DNA from: Candidatus Coproplasma excrementigallinarum
GTDB lineage: Bacteria; Bacillota; Clostridia; Christensenellales; Borkfalkiaceae
Assembly (NCBI GenBank): GCA_018714625.1
Contig: DVNE01000019.1
Location: forward strand, 1 to 32,270
DNA length: 32,270 bases
Reading direction: 5' to 3'
The position numbers were made by a program, and so were the translations under genes. Within the stretch, counting starts at the first letter, position 1. The number at the start of each line of letters is the position of its first letter. Under the pieces are notes generated by a model. That model was not told the DNA's origin. It saw only the letters and a list, made by a program, of their open reading frames with translations, and ran no database searches. This document shows, one piece after another, positions 17,030 to 25,900 of this stretch.

Positions 17030-17058
17030 TTGACAAATGCGCCGATATATGTTATATT
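17030..17058 (+). promoter_or_regulatory. sigma-A promoter of citrate synthase
   Basis: TTGACA (17030-17035), 17-nt spacer, TATATT (17053-17058). Confidence 0.8.
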
Positions 17059-17103
17059 AAAATGGAATTACCGCAAATTTATGCAAAAAGGGAGCTGATT
17101 GAT

Positions 17104-18480
17104 TTGAATTTTAACGAAGCAAACCTTTTGGTCAAATACTCATACAGGATTTCCGAACTGGCGGAAAAGTCGGCGCTGTCCAACAGGATAGAGCCTTCCT
17201 TGTACGCGAAGTATGACGTAAAGCGCGGCCTCAGGGAAAAGAACGGCAAGGGCGTGCTGTGCGGGCTTACGGAAATTTCTGAGGTGACCTCCTGGGACGA
17301 AAAGGACGGTGTAAGAAAGGAAATACCGGGCATACTGCGCTACCAGGGCTACGACGTAAAGGATATAGTGCGTAACTGCATAGCAGAAAACAGGTTCGGC
17401 TTTGAAGAGACCGTCTATCTTCTGCTCTTCGGAAAGCTGCCCACCAAGTCTGAATACGACGACTTCTGCGAAATGATCGCCGATTTCAGGGTACTTCCGC
17501 GCAACTTTGTGCGCGATATTATAATGAAGTCGCCCTCGCGCGATATGATGAATATGCTTGCGCGTTGCGTCCTCAACCTTTACAGCTACGACCCCGACCC
17601 CGACAACGTGAGCATATCCAATGTACTGCGCCAGTGCCTGCAACTTATTGCGCAGTTCCCCATGCTGGCGATATACTCCTACCGCGCCTACCGCTATTAC
17701 AGCACAAACGACGGTTCGCTTATAATTCACAAACCCAGGACGGAATACTCCACCGCGCAGAACATTCTGCACATACTGCGCAAAGACAGCTCGTTTACCG
17801 ACCTTGAAGCCAAGGTACTGGATATAGCGCTCATACTGCACGCAGACCACGGCGGCGGCAACAACTCCACCTTTACCACGCACGTAGTGACCTCCTCCGG
17901 CACGGATACATACTCCTCTATGGCGGCGTCTTTAGGCTCGCTCAAGGGCCCGAAGCACGGCGGCGCAAACATAAAGGTTATGCAGATGATGCAGAACATA
18001 AAGGAGAACATAAAGGACTGGAAAGAGAGCACCGTCACCGACTACATAGACAAGATACTCAAAAAAGAGGTATTCGACCACGCCGGACTTATATACGGCA
18101 TGGGGCACGCCGTGTACACCCTTTCCGACCCGAGAGCGGAGATACTTAAAAAATACGCCGCAAAGCTTGCCGTTGAAAAGGGGCGCGAAGAGGAATACAA
18201 GCTCTATGAAACGGTAGAAAATTCCGCAAAGAGGCTCATAAACGAACAGCACAAACTTTCCAAACCCGTTTGCGCAAACGTCGACCTCTATTCGGGATTT
18301 GTATATTCCATGCTCAATCTGCCCGCCGACCTCTACACGCCGCTGTTTGCCATATCGCGCGTGGGCGGCTGGAGCGCGCACCGCATGGAAGAGCTCATTA
18401 ACGGCAACCGCATTATAAGGCCGTCTTATCACTGCGTAAAGCCCGACCTTGAGTACATACCGATGTCCGAGCGCGAGTGA
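17104..18480 (+). CDS. citrate/2-methylcitrate synthase
   Basis: PGILRYQGYDVKDIV...FEETVYLLLFGKLPT...LDIALILHADHGGGNNSTFTTHVVTSSGTDTYSSMAASLGSLKGPKHGGAN...GMGHAVYTLSDPRAEILKKYA. AAAGGGAG RBS plus the promoter position argue for TTG 17104; the track start at 17005 precedes the promoter. Confidence 0.93.
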   Translation: MNFNEANLLVKYSYRISELAEKSALSNRIEPSLYAKYDVKRGLREKNGKGVLCGLTEISEVTSWDEKDGVRKEIPGILRYQGYDVKDIVRNCIAENRFGFEETVYLLLFGKLPTKSEYDDFCEMIADFRVLPRNFVRDIIMKSPSRDMMNMLARCVLNLYSYDPDPDNVSISNVLRQCLQLIAQFPMLAIYSYRAYRYYSTNDGSLIIHKPRTEYSTAQNILHILRKDSSFTDLEAKVLDIALILHADHGGGNNSTFTTHVVTSSGTDTYSSMAASLGSLKGPKHGGANIKVMQMMQNIKENIKDWKESTVTDYIDKILKKEVFDHAGLIYGMGHAVYTLSDPRAEILKKYAAKLAVEKGREEEYKLYETVENSAKRLINEQHKLSKPVCANVDLYSGFVYSMLNLPADLYTPLFAISRVGGWSAHRMEELINGNRIIRPSYHCVKPDLEYIPMSERE

Positions 18481-18838
18481 CGCCGTACAATAAAACTGTT
18501 ACCACAATAGCCGTACAGTCAAACCACTACCGCGATAAAAGACTGCTGTTTAATTGAAAGTTTACTCCGATACAGGCAGGCAGTAACGAGCGGTGCGTCA
18601 GTTATTTTTTAAAACTGAAACAAGGCAACAATCTGTTATATGAAGTCACCTGCGCCGCAATCCCCTTAAAACCGCAACAGCAAAAAATTATGGCAATATA
18701 CATATAAAATTTGCCACAGGTATTGATTTTAGTCATATTGTATGCAATAATATAAAAAAGCGGCCGCGGACATCACGACGCGCCTGAAATACAGGTCGGC
18801 CTTCCCATAATCTAACATCTCAAAAAGGGAGACGCTCT

Positions 18839-19225
18839 ATGAAATCAGGCGCCGTAAACTTTATAAGGCACATACGCAACATGGTCACCGCAAGTGGCAA
18901 AAAACGCATACTTTATGCGCTGGGCAATATACTCATTATGGCGCTCGCCGTGGCGGCCGCAACGGGAATAAAAGCCCTTGTCGCTGCAATGCAAGGCGGC
19001 GATCTGAATTTTATTGTGGCGATTGCACTGATAATAGTACTCTTTGTTGTTGGCATATTCTGCTTTTTGCAGGGTTTTATCGCACAGATTGCGCTTGTTT
19101 TCATAGCCGCCGCCGGCATTGCGAACCCGCAGGAACGCGGCGGAAACATCGTTGCATTCTTAATTGCCTTAATCACAACTATCGGACTTATTGTCGCCGC
19201 AATATTGGCCTTAAAATTTATCTGA
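18839..19225 (+). CDS. small multi-TM membrane protein
   Basis: 128-aa ORF with several hydrophobic segments and AAAAAGGGAG RBS upstream. Confidence 0.65.
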   Translation: MKSGAVNFIRHIRNMVTASGKKRILYALGNILIMALAVAAATGIKALVAAMQGGDLNFIVAIALIIVLFVVGIFCFLQGFIAQIALVFIAAAGIANPQERGGNIVAFLIALITTIGLIVAAILALKFI

Positions 19226-19468
19226 ACGCATTAGTTCGGCCATATATGCGGGTCAATCACATTTAAAATTTGTCATACCTACTCTATTTTATCAGTACGC
19301 GGACAACCAGGCAGTTGTAGCGAAACCAGGGTGACTGTGGGCAGCAACTATCAGAACCCGGGCGACAGAACTATTGTTGCCGAAGCCCTGTTCAACGGCA
19401 CATCGGTGAGTTGCCGCTCTGCAAGAAAATAGCGATAGATTAAAACGCAATAAATGCAAACAATATGC

Positions 19469-19506
19469 AGGCCCCCGCCGCAGAAAATCTGCGGCGGGGG
19501 CCTCTT
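19469..19506 (+). terminator. strong GC-rich hairpin terminator
   Basis: aggcccccgccgcag-aaaat-ctgcggcgggggcctctttg. Confidence 0.75.
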
Positions 19507-19705
19507 TGATTATTTATCACACCATTTATTTTACAACACCAATACTTTTCACTGCGCCTTGCTGCACAACTTTACTGCGCCACAAAATACTTTTATTGCA
19601 CAGAAAAAATTTGCTGCGCCGAACAAAAGCCGGAGACACGGTATTAAAGGCAATTCAGAATACCCACAACGCAAATAATTTTCATGGCGCTCTATAAAAA
19701 CCTGC

Positions 19706-21076
19706 TTATTTATAGAGATATTTTTTTATATTGTAGCGTCCCCTGCCCTCTGTCTTTTTGCCGTATTGTATTGCGCCTTCGGGGCAGTAATTTATGCACT
19801 TGAGGCACTGATAGCACTCCTTGCCCCAGACGGGTGAGGAGTTTACAAGTTTTATTGTCTTTGCGGGGCAAATACGCTCGCAGAGGCCGCAACCCGTACA
19901 CTTTTTATCGGCATAAAACGGACGGGTAGTTCTGGCAAATTTATTGAACGCAGGGTTGATAAAGTTTGTCTTGAGCGCCTTTAAAGAGCCCTCATTAACG
20001 CGATAAACGCGCTCTTTCCGTTTAATTTCCTCTGCAATGACGTCAATGTCTGAAGCCGCACGCCTGAGCTTGCCCCTTATTTCCTCCTCGCTCTCCACAT
20101 CCTCGCCTATAATGTAGTTGCTAGGCATAACAATCGAATAGGAGCTGTCCAGCTTAAACCGTGAAGACAACTTTTTCATAGTAAGTCCCGCGTCCGCACC
20201 GCAGGTACATATGCCGAATGTAAACGCCGCGGTCCTTTGCAATGACGCCGCAAAATCATACATCGGCTGAGCGGGTCCCCACGCATAGACGGGGAAGACG
20301 AGGCCGATATACTCCTCGCCCTCTATAGAAGGTTCATCGCGCAGAGAGCAGATTTCGGCCGCCTTGTCGCCCGAATGAATACCCTCCTCTGCGTGAAAAC
20401 ATACCTCATCACATTCGGAAAACAGGTATCCAAGTTGAAGAGCAGAAAGTTTTTTCGCCCGTTCGTCCCCCGCTATTGCCCTTTTGTAATCTTCCAGATA
20501 GCCGCTTTCTATATACTTTTGCTGCTCCTCTATGTGGTCATATATGCAGTCGGATGGCATTTCAAACTGTATTTCTTCGCTCTCTTCCCCTGCAAGAGCC
20601 TTTGTAAGGTTTATAAACGGCATACTTTCGGGAGTAGTCCTCTTCAGGCTATACAGCGTAGAATTCCACATCAGCTCGTTGTGGCTTATAAACTCCCTCT
20701 GCCTTTCCAGCGCCCTTTGGTAGTCCTCGCTGCTCTCGGCGAGTTTATACATCTCATTTATTTTGCCGTACACCTCTTCCTGCATTTTCTGCTGTTTTTG
20801 CCCGTCGGACAGAGTGTCGTCGTCCATAATTTCCTGCACAGCACTCTCTTCCCATTGTGCTATATGCGAAGTAAAGCGCTCGGTTTCACAAGTCAACTTC
20901 TGGTACTCTTCCTCAAATGCGCGGCGTTTCTGCACGTAATCTTCACGCTCCATAAGCTCCTTTATGGCAGTTAAATGGGATAACTTTTTAAGCGCAACCT
21001 CACGGAAAGTTTCAGCCGTATAGGGCTTTTCCCTGTCCACTTCGTTTGCGCTTTGCAAAAATTCAATCTTCTCCAT
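19706..21076 (-). CDS. EFR1-type flavodoxin-like/2x[4Fe-4S] ferredoxin fusion with unusual ~215-aa N-terminal extension
   Basis: C-terminus KKCTGCGLCERICPAKTIKLVNSSPVWGKECYQCLKCINYCPEGAIQYGKKTEGRGRY and EEYIGLVFPVYAWGPAQPM...AFTFGICTCGADAGLTMKKLSS are EFR1-like. The N-terminus is helical and charged. Confidence 0.82.
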   Translation of the reverse strand: MEKIEFLQSANEVDREKPYTAETFREVALKKLSHLTAIKELMEREDYVQKRRAFEEEYQKLTCETERFTSHIAQWEESAVQEIMDDDTLSDGQKQQKMQEEVYGKINEMYKLAESSEDYQRALERQREFISHNELMWNSTLYSLKRTTPESMPFINLTKALAGEESEEIQFEMPSDCIYDHIEEQQKYIESGYLEDYKRAIAGDERAKKLSALQLGYLFSECDEVCFHAEEGIHSGDKAAEICSLRDEPSIEGEEYIGLVFPVYAWGPAQPMYDFAASLQRTAAFTFGICTCGADAGLTMKKLSSRFKLDSSYSIVMPSNYIIGEDVESEEEIRGKLRRAASDIDVIAEEIKRKERVYRVNEGSLKALKTNFINPAFNKFARTTRPFYADKKCTGCGLCERICPAKTIKLVNSSPVWGKECYQCLKCINYCPEGAIQYGKKTEGRGRYNIKKYLYK

Positions 21077-21160
21077 AATAATTTTACCTTATTGCCCCCT
21101 GAATATGCTTGAATTAATTTATTCGGCCGAGAAAACAATATGCCAGGAAAAAAAGCATTA

Positions 21161-21248
21161 CCATAGCTGCGCCAATGGTTTGCCATAGCTGCGCCACGGG
21201 CTTACCAAAGGTGCAATAATGTTTTGCCATAGCTGCGCCGGCTTAGGC
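21161..21248. repeat. 22-bp tandem repeat, 4 units (third divergent)
   Basis: ccatagctgcgccaatggtttg / ccatagctgcgccacgggctta / ccaaaggtgcaataatgttttg / ccatagctgcgccggcttaggc. Confidence 0.8.
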
Positions 21249-21257
21249 ATTATGCAA

Positions 21258-21316
21258 AATAAAGAAATAATCCGAACCAATCACCGTTAGCGATGATATA
21301 ATTCAGATTATGCTTT
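21258..21316 (-). terminator. long imperfect hairpin terminator
   Basis: ataatccgaacc aatcaccg-ttag-cgatgat ataattcagattat. The minus strand is followed by ttctttatttt. Confidence 0.5.
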
Positions 21317-21337
21317 GGTGCACCTTCAGGGACTCGC
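21312..21337 (-). pseudogene. duplicated 3' end of tRNA-Lys(CTT)
   Basis: Minus strand CGAGTCCCTGAAGGTGCACCAAA is identical to the T-arm/acceptor/CCA end of the tRNA-Lys at 21484-21559. Confidence 0.8.
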
Positions 21338-21440
21338 GCCTTGAGCGGACGCGCACGGCTGACAGCCCAAGCCGAGGGCTGTCAGGTCGCCGGTAGAACC
21401 CACCGACTTCCCTCCCCTCGAGTCCCTGTATAAGCTTACC

Positions 21441-21484
21441 AAGAATAAAAGATACAGAACAGTAAAAACTGTTCTGTATCTTTT
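21441..21484 (-). terminator. terminator downstream of the tRNA cluster
   Basis: aaaagatacagaacag-taaaaa-ctgttctgtatctttt, perfect 16-bp stem immediately 3' of tRNA-Lys. Confidence 0.8.
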
Positions 21485-21559
21485 GGTGCACCTTCAGGGA
21501 CTCGAACCCTGGGCCCACTGATTAAGAGTCAGTTGCTCTACCAACTGAGCTAAAGGTGC
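21484..21559 (-). tRNA. tRNA-Lys (anticodon CTT)
   Basis: GCACCTTTAGCTCAGTTGGTAGAGCAACTGACTCTTAATCAGTGGGCCCAGGGTTCGAGTCCCTGAAGGTGCACCA; full cloverleaf and encoded CCA. Confidence 0.96.
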
Positions 21560-21625
21560 ATAGATTATTGCGCGTAACTTTTGGTTGAGCGCTATATGTA
21601 ACGCGGAGAGCCGCGCTTTTTTTCG

Positions 21626-21701
21626 TGGTGATCCATCCGAGATTCGAACCCGGGACACCGTGATTAAAAGTCACGTGCTCTGCCTACTGAGCTAATGGAC
21701 C
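21626..21701 (-). tRNA. tRNA-Lys (anticodon TTT)
   Basis: GGTCCATTAGCTCAGTAGGCAGAGCACGTGACTTTTAATCACGGTGTCCCGGGTTCGAATCTCGGATGGATCACCA. Confidence 0.96.
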
Positions 21702-21707
21702 AAAAAA

Positions 21708-21782
21708 TGGCTGGGGTGGCAGGATTTGAACCTACGAATGCGGGAATCAAAATCCCGTGCCTTACCGCTTGGCGACACCCCA
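21708..21782 (-). tRNA. tRNA-Gln (anticodon TTG)
   Basis: TGGGGTGTCGCCAAGCGGTAAGGCACGGGATTTTGATTCCCGCATTCGTAGGTTCAAATCCTGCCACCCCAGCCA. Confidence 0.95.
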
Positions 21783-21817
21783 CTAAGCCTCCGATGCAGT
21801 CCTGCAACGAAAAAGTA

Positions 21818-21894
21818 TGGGGCGGGCGACAAGTTTCGAACTTGCTACCTCCAGAGCCACAATCTGGCGCTCTACCGATTGAGCTACGCCCGCC
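21818..21894 (-). tRNA. tRNA-His (anticodon GTG)
   Basis: GGCGGGCGTAGCTCAATCGGTAGAGCGCCAGATTGTGGCTCTGGAGGTAGCAAGTTCGAAACTTGTCGCCCGCCCCA; 8-bp acceptor with G-1. Confidence 0.95.
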
Positions 21895-21898
21895 ATAT

Positions 21899-21975
21899 TG
21901 GTGCGCCTGGAGAGATTCGAACCCCCGACACACGGCTTAGAAGGCCGTTGCTCTATCCGACTGAGCTACAGGCGC
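21899..21975 (-). tRNA. tRNA-Arg (anticodon TCT)
   Basis: GCGCCTGTAGCTCAGTCGGATAGAGCAACGGCCTTCTAAGCCGTGTGTCGGGGGTTCGAATCTCTCCAGGCGCACCA. Confidence 0.96.
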
Positions 21976-22030
21976 AAAATAAATTTGCATGAGCCGCGGC
22001 AAAGAGCAGCTTAGCACGGCATTAAGCTTT

Positions 22031-22104
22031 TGGAGCGGGTGATGGGAATCGGACCCACGCAACCAGCTTGGAAGGCTAGTGTTCTACCATTGAACTACAC
22101 CCGC
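22031..22104 (-). tRNA. tRNA-Gly (anticodon TCC)
   Basis: GCGGGTGTAGTTCAATGGTAGAACACTAGCCTTCCAAGCTGGTTGCGTGGGTCCGATTCCCATCACCCGCTCCA. Confidence 0.96.
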
Positions 22105-22403
22105 AGGTTAAAATTTTTAAACTTGCCTGCGCGCGCAGAACGCGGCGGAAAGCCTTGCTCAACTCAATGCTTAACGATTATAGCAAAAAGAACTGCTTAT
22201 GTCAACTCAATTTTAAAACAATTACGGGCAATTTTTTAATTTATTTTATTATTTTTCTTTCCGCCCGAAAAATATATATTCCGCTGACTGCCATAATGTC
22301 AGACAGCCGCTAAGACCACGCATAAAAGCGCAGAAAAAAAAGATTATGCGCCGCTTACGCCGCGGCCTGTTTGCCAGATTTTATGCTGTTTTTTGTTCAT
22401 GAC

Positions 22404-22440
22404 TATGCTGTGCGGCGCAAAAACTGCTCCGCACAGCATA
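22404..22440. repeat. 12-bp perfect inverted repeat
   Basis: tatgctgtgcgg-cgcaaaaactgct-ccgcacagcata; no T-run immediately after on either strand. Confidence 0.7.
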
Positions 22441-22514
22441 CTTAATGCCATGAAAACAAATCTGTTGATAAACTCACATCGTTGCAGATTGCCGCAACAA
22501 CTGCTTACTGTCTT

Positions 22515-22940
22515 TTAAGATTTTGACTTTCCGCCCGACCTCTTTAAAAAGCAGGCCACTATGCTTACTACCATAGCAACTGCAAGCAGTGCGGCAAGAA
22601 TATAGTTGTAGATTGCCAGTTCCTTCAGCCCGTACATAACTATATTTTCCACCGAGTCTGCAATGTTGCCCACTCCCCCTTCCAGGGTAAACGCAAGCGC
22701 AACCGCCGAGCATACCGCAGGCAATGCCGCTATTATATCGGCGAACAAGCCGTCGTAAAAGAAGAGCGCTGCCACAGAGGCGAGCAAAACTGCAAACGCA
22801 ACAAACACTAACGCGTCCGCTCTGCCGCCTCCCGATATATATACTATATATATAATGAGCGAGATTATTGTAATAGCTGCGGCGGCAAGAAAGAGAAAGT
22901 ATCCGATAGATTTGCTTTTAAATTTTTCCAATGCTTTCAT
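22515..22940 (-). CDS. small multi-TM membrane protein, cotranscribed with GH3
   Basis: MKALEKFKSKSIGYFLFLAAAAITIISLIIYIVYISGG...; four hydrophobic segments. GGAGGGGTGAT-ATG supports the start at 22940, one base from the GH3 stop. Confidence 0.75.
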   Translation of the reverse strand: MKALEKFKSKSIGYFLFLAAAAITIISLIIYIVYISGGGRADALVFVAFAVLLASVAALFFYDGLFADIIAALPAVCSAVALAFTLEGGVGNIADSVENIVMYGLKELAIYNYILAALLAVAMVVSIVACFLKRSGGKSKS

Positions 22941-22941
22941 A

Positions 22942-25900
22942 TCACCCCTCCGAAAGATTACCGCTGCCAGCGCCGTTGTCCGTCGCAGCGCCGCCTTCGC
23001 CCGCATCGCTTTTACGCTTTTTATCTTTGAGTTTAAAAACGGTACCCGTCACGAGCAGGGCAGCCCCTGCAACTGTAATAACCGCACATACTGCAATGGC
23101 GCTGTCTATTGCGGTACGCCACCAGGGAGTTATGGAAACTATCTTTGAATTGCGCGATATTCCGTTTATGACGCAGGAGTTGACTATGGCATACTCCCAG
23201 TGAATGGCGGCGTCTATCATAAGTTCAAGTATGTTGCCGTCGTTGGTCTGCTTTGCAATCTGAAGGGCGGCCTTGCCGTGTCCGGCATTACTGTCGAGGC
23301 ACCACTGCTGAGTACCTGCGGCAAACACCTCTACCGCATGGTCCTTGTATGAGCTGTGGTTTACGTATCCCGTACCAGCAGCCGCGCCGTCGGTAATGGC
23401 GTGACCCTGGTAGCCCCATTCGCCCCTGACTATGCCTGTATTCATGGCGTAGCTTGCAGACGACCAAACGGTGCCCAGTCTTTCAAAGGACGACATATAT
23501 CCGCCCGCCTTTGCCTCGCGCAGAGCGCCCTCAAAGGCGCGGAGATTGCCTTCACGGAAGGCCTGCTCACTGAAGAATACCGATACGCCTTCGCGCTGGA
23601 ATTCCTGGTCGTTGCCCGTAAAGTGCTTCGAGCAGGCGTGAACGCCCGTCTTCTGCATGGCCTCTACTTCTGTTTTGGCGGCAAGGTAGGTCATTGTGGA
23701 GCATTCGCTGAAGTACTCAAAGTTGCGCCCGCCAAAGGGTGTGCGGTGCATATTTGCGCCCGTACCGAAGTTTTCAAGGTTGCCTCTCCAAAGCCCCTCT
23801 TCGCCCATTATAGTTCCGCGCGAAGCGTGCAAATCGGGATTGAAAGTGCCTGTGAGTATGGGCTTGCTGCAATAGCGCACGCAGGCCACGCTTATCTTTG
23901 CCTTATCGTCCTTATTTGCAGGTTTGTTCGTACCGCTCTGCTGGTATATGACTATGCTGCCCGAAACGCTGTCGCAACCGTCGCCCACGGGAAACGAGGG
24001 TGAAAGTACGCTTATGGCGGGGTTTACAAAGCCGTCCGCAGTGGCGTAAGGAAGGTCTTCTATATTCATCTGGAAAATGAACTTGCGCCAGGTGCCTACG
24101 TCGGTAATGGGCACGTCGCGCATATCTATCAGCGTAAGGCCGTTATTCTGCCCGAACTGGGAAGCAATTTCGCTGTATGTGGGCGCGTCGGCAGGTTTTT
24201 CATACCACTCGCCGCTGAGCGCCTCTATCATTTTGTCTGAAGCGGATATTGTAGTCTGCTCCACAGGGTAGGTATTTGCCCAGTCCTTGCGGCTGAGGTA
24301 TGTACCCGAACCCTCCTGCCAGTAATTTATATCGCAATCTTCAAACCTGTTGGTTATTTCCGCGCCGTTCTCGCCTTCAGAATAAGTGCTTTCGTCGCGG
24401 GCAAGGGTGTATTTATATGCCTTTGAGGCAGTGCCCTCATAGTCCATTCCATCGTCCGTGCCGTATCCCTGCGCGGCGAGAATATTGTTGAGCGCATCGT
24501 GCGAGTTATCGCCTATGGCGATATAGTAATCGCCCTCGCTGAGATAATATGTTTCAAGAACGGACGCGTCGTAAGAGGCGAGCAGATAGGGGTCGACCTC
24601 CACCGTCACCTCACAGCTTTCGTCAGGCTGCAAAATCTCAGTCTTATCGAAGCCGACAAGCTGAACGGCAGATTTTTCCACGCCGTTTTCCATCTCGTAC
24701 TCGCCGTATGGCGTCTGGGCGTACACCTGCACCACCGACTTCCCGGCCACATCGCCCGTGTTTATCACCTCAACCGTAACGGTTATCTTGTCCGCGCCTG
24801 CATTAACCTGCTTTAAGGTCTGCGAAAAAGAGGTGTAGGAAAGTCCGTAGCCGAAGGGATAGGAAACTTCTGAAGAATAGTTCCACGAAGAAGCCCCGCC
24901 CGAAGCGCCTGCGGCCGAAGCTGCATTGCCAAGTCCGATTACGCAGTCGTTATACCTCGTTTCGTAGTAGCGGTAGCCTACAAATATGCTCTCTGCCTGG
25001 AAGGACATATATGTTGCCTTCTCCGAAGAACCGAGCCTGGACTCTATCTCCGACGCGTTTTCGTAGAGCGGTGTGCGCGTACCTGAGTTTACCACCGCGG
25101 GAGCGGACAGAGAGTTTACTGCGTATGTATCGGCGATATGCCCCGAGGGGTTTGTTGTCCCGCGCAGTATTTCCGCCACGCCCTGGAAGCCGTACTGACC
25201 GGGATAGCCTATGAACAGAATGGCGTCGCAATAGCGCTCTATCTCCTCCACCTCCATAGGATTGGGCGAATTGAGAAGCACTATTACCTTTTCAAACTTA
25301 TTCCTCACAAGCCTGAGCATTTCGCGCTCGTTGCTGTGCAGAGCAAGCGCGCTGAGGACGGTAGTGCCGTCGTCGTCGACATCGTCCATGGCGAGGTCTG
25401 TACCCTCTGCACCCTGCCTTGTGAGCACCACAACGGCGGCATCGTCGTAATCGCCCACCTTGCCGATGCATGACGAATAGAACTGGGGCGTTTCTTCAAA
25501 GCCGGCAGCCGAGCCTACGGTTATTTCAGTATCGCTTGCGCGCAGGTCAGACCATACCTGCCCGTTGATTTCAAAGCCCTCGGCCTCGAGGGCGGTCTTT
25601 AAATCTATCTTATCTTCCGTGCTGTCGGTTATCTTGTTGCCGGCCGACTGCGCCTGATAGGAAGGCGTGGCCGCCGCTCTGCCGAACAGCGTTATCTTGC
25701 TTTCGCTCTTCATCGGAAGGGCGCCATCAGGGTTATATAAAAGCGCAGCGCCCTCCCTCATTTCGTTTATAGCCTGTTCCTTTGCCGCAGCCTGAAGCTT
25801 TTTAAGGTTTGCCTCGTTGAAGTCGCCAAAGGAACTCTTGTAGTAGACGGTATCCTCATTGGGGTCGGGATTTTCAGTGACAATCTCGCTGGTGGTGATG

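Noticed and set aside
16839-17036. 65-aa minus ORF MSNESFFSNGN...
   Set aside because: Overlaps the citrate synthase promoter region, with no domain and no convincing RBS.
21161-21248. CRISPR array interpretation of the 22-bp repeats
   Set aside because: Units are contiguous with no unique spacers of appropriate length, and no cas genes occur in the window.
21303-21518. 71-aa minus ORF MGPGFESLKVHQKI...SLKVHQSII
   Set aside because: Repeated SLKVHQ simply reflects the duplicated tRNA-Lys 3' end; no coding support.
21664-21992. ORFs overlapping the tRNA cluster (e.g. GESNPRHTA-like, GRSSIGRAPDCGSGG)
   Set aside because: Classic spurious translations of tRNA T-arms and acceptor stems; the tRNA cloverleaves explain the sequence.
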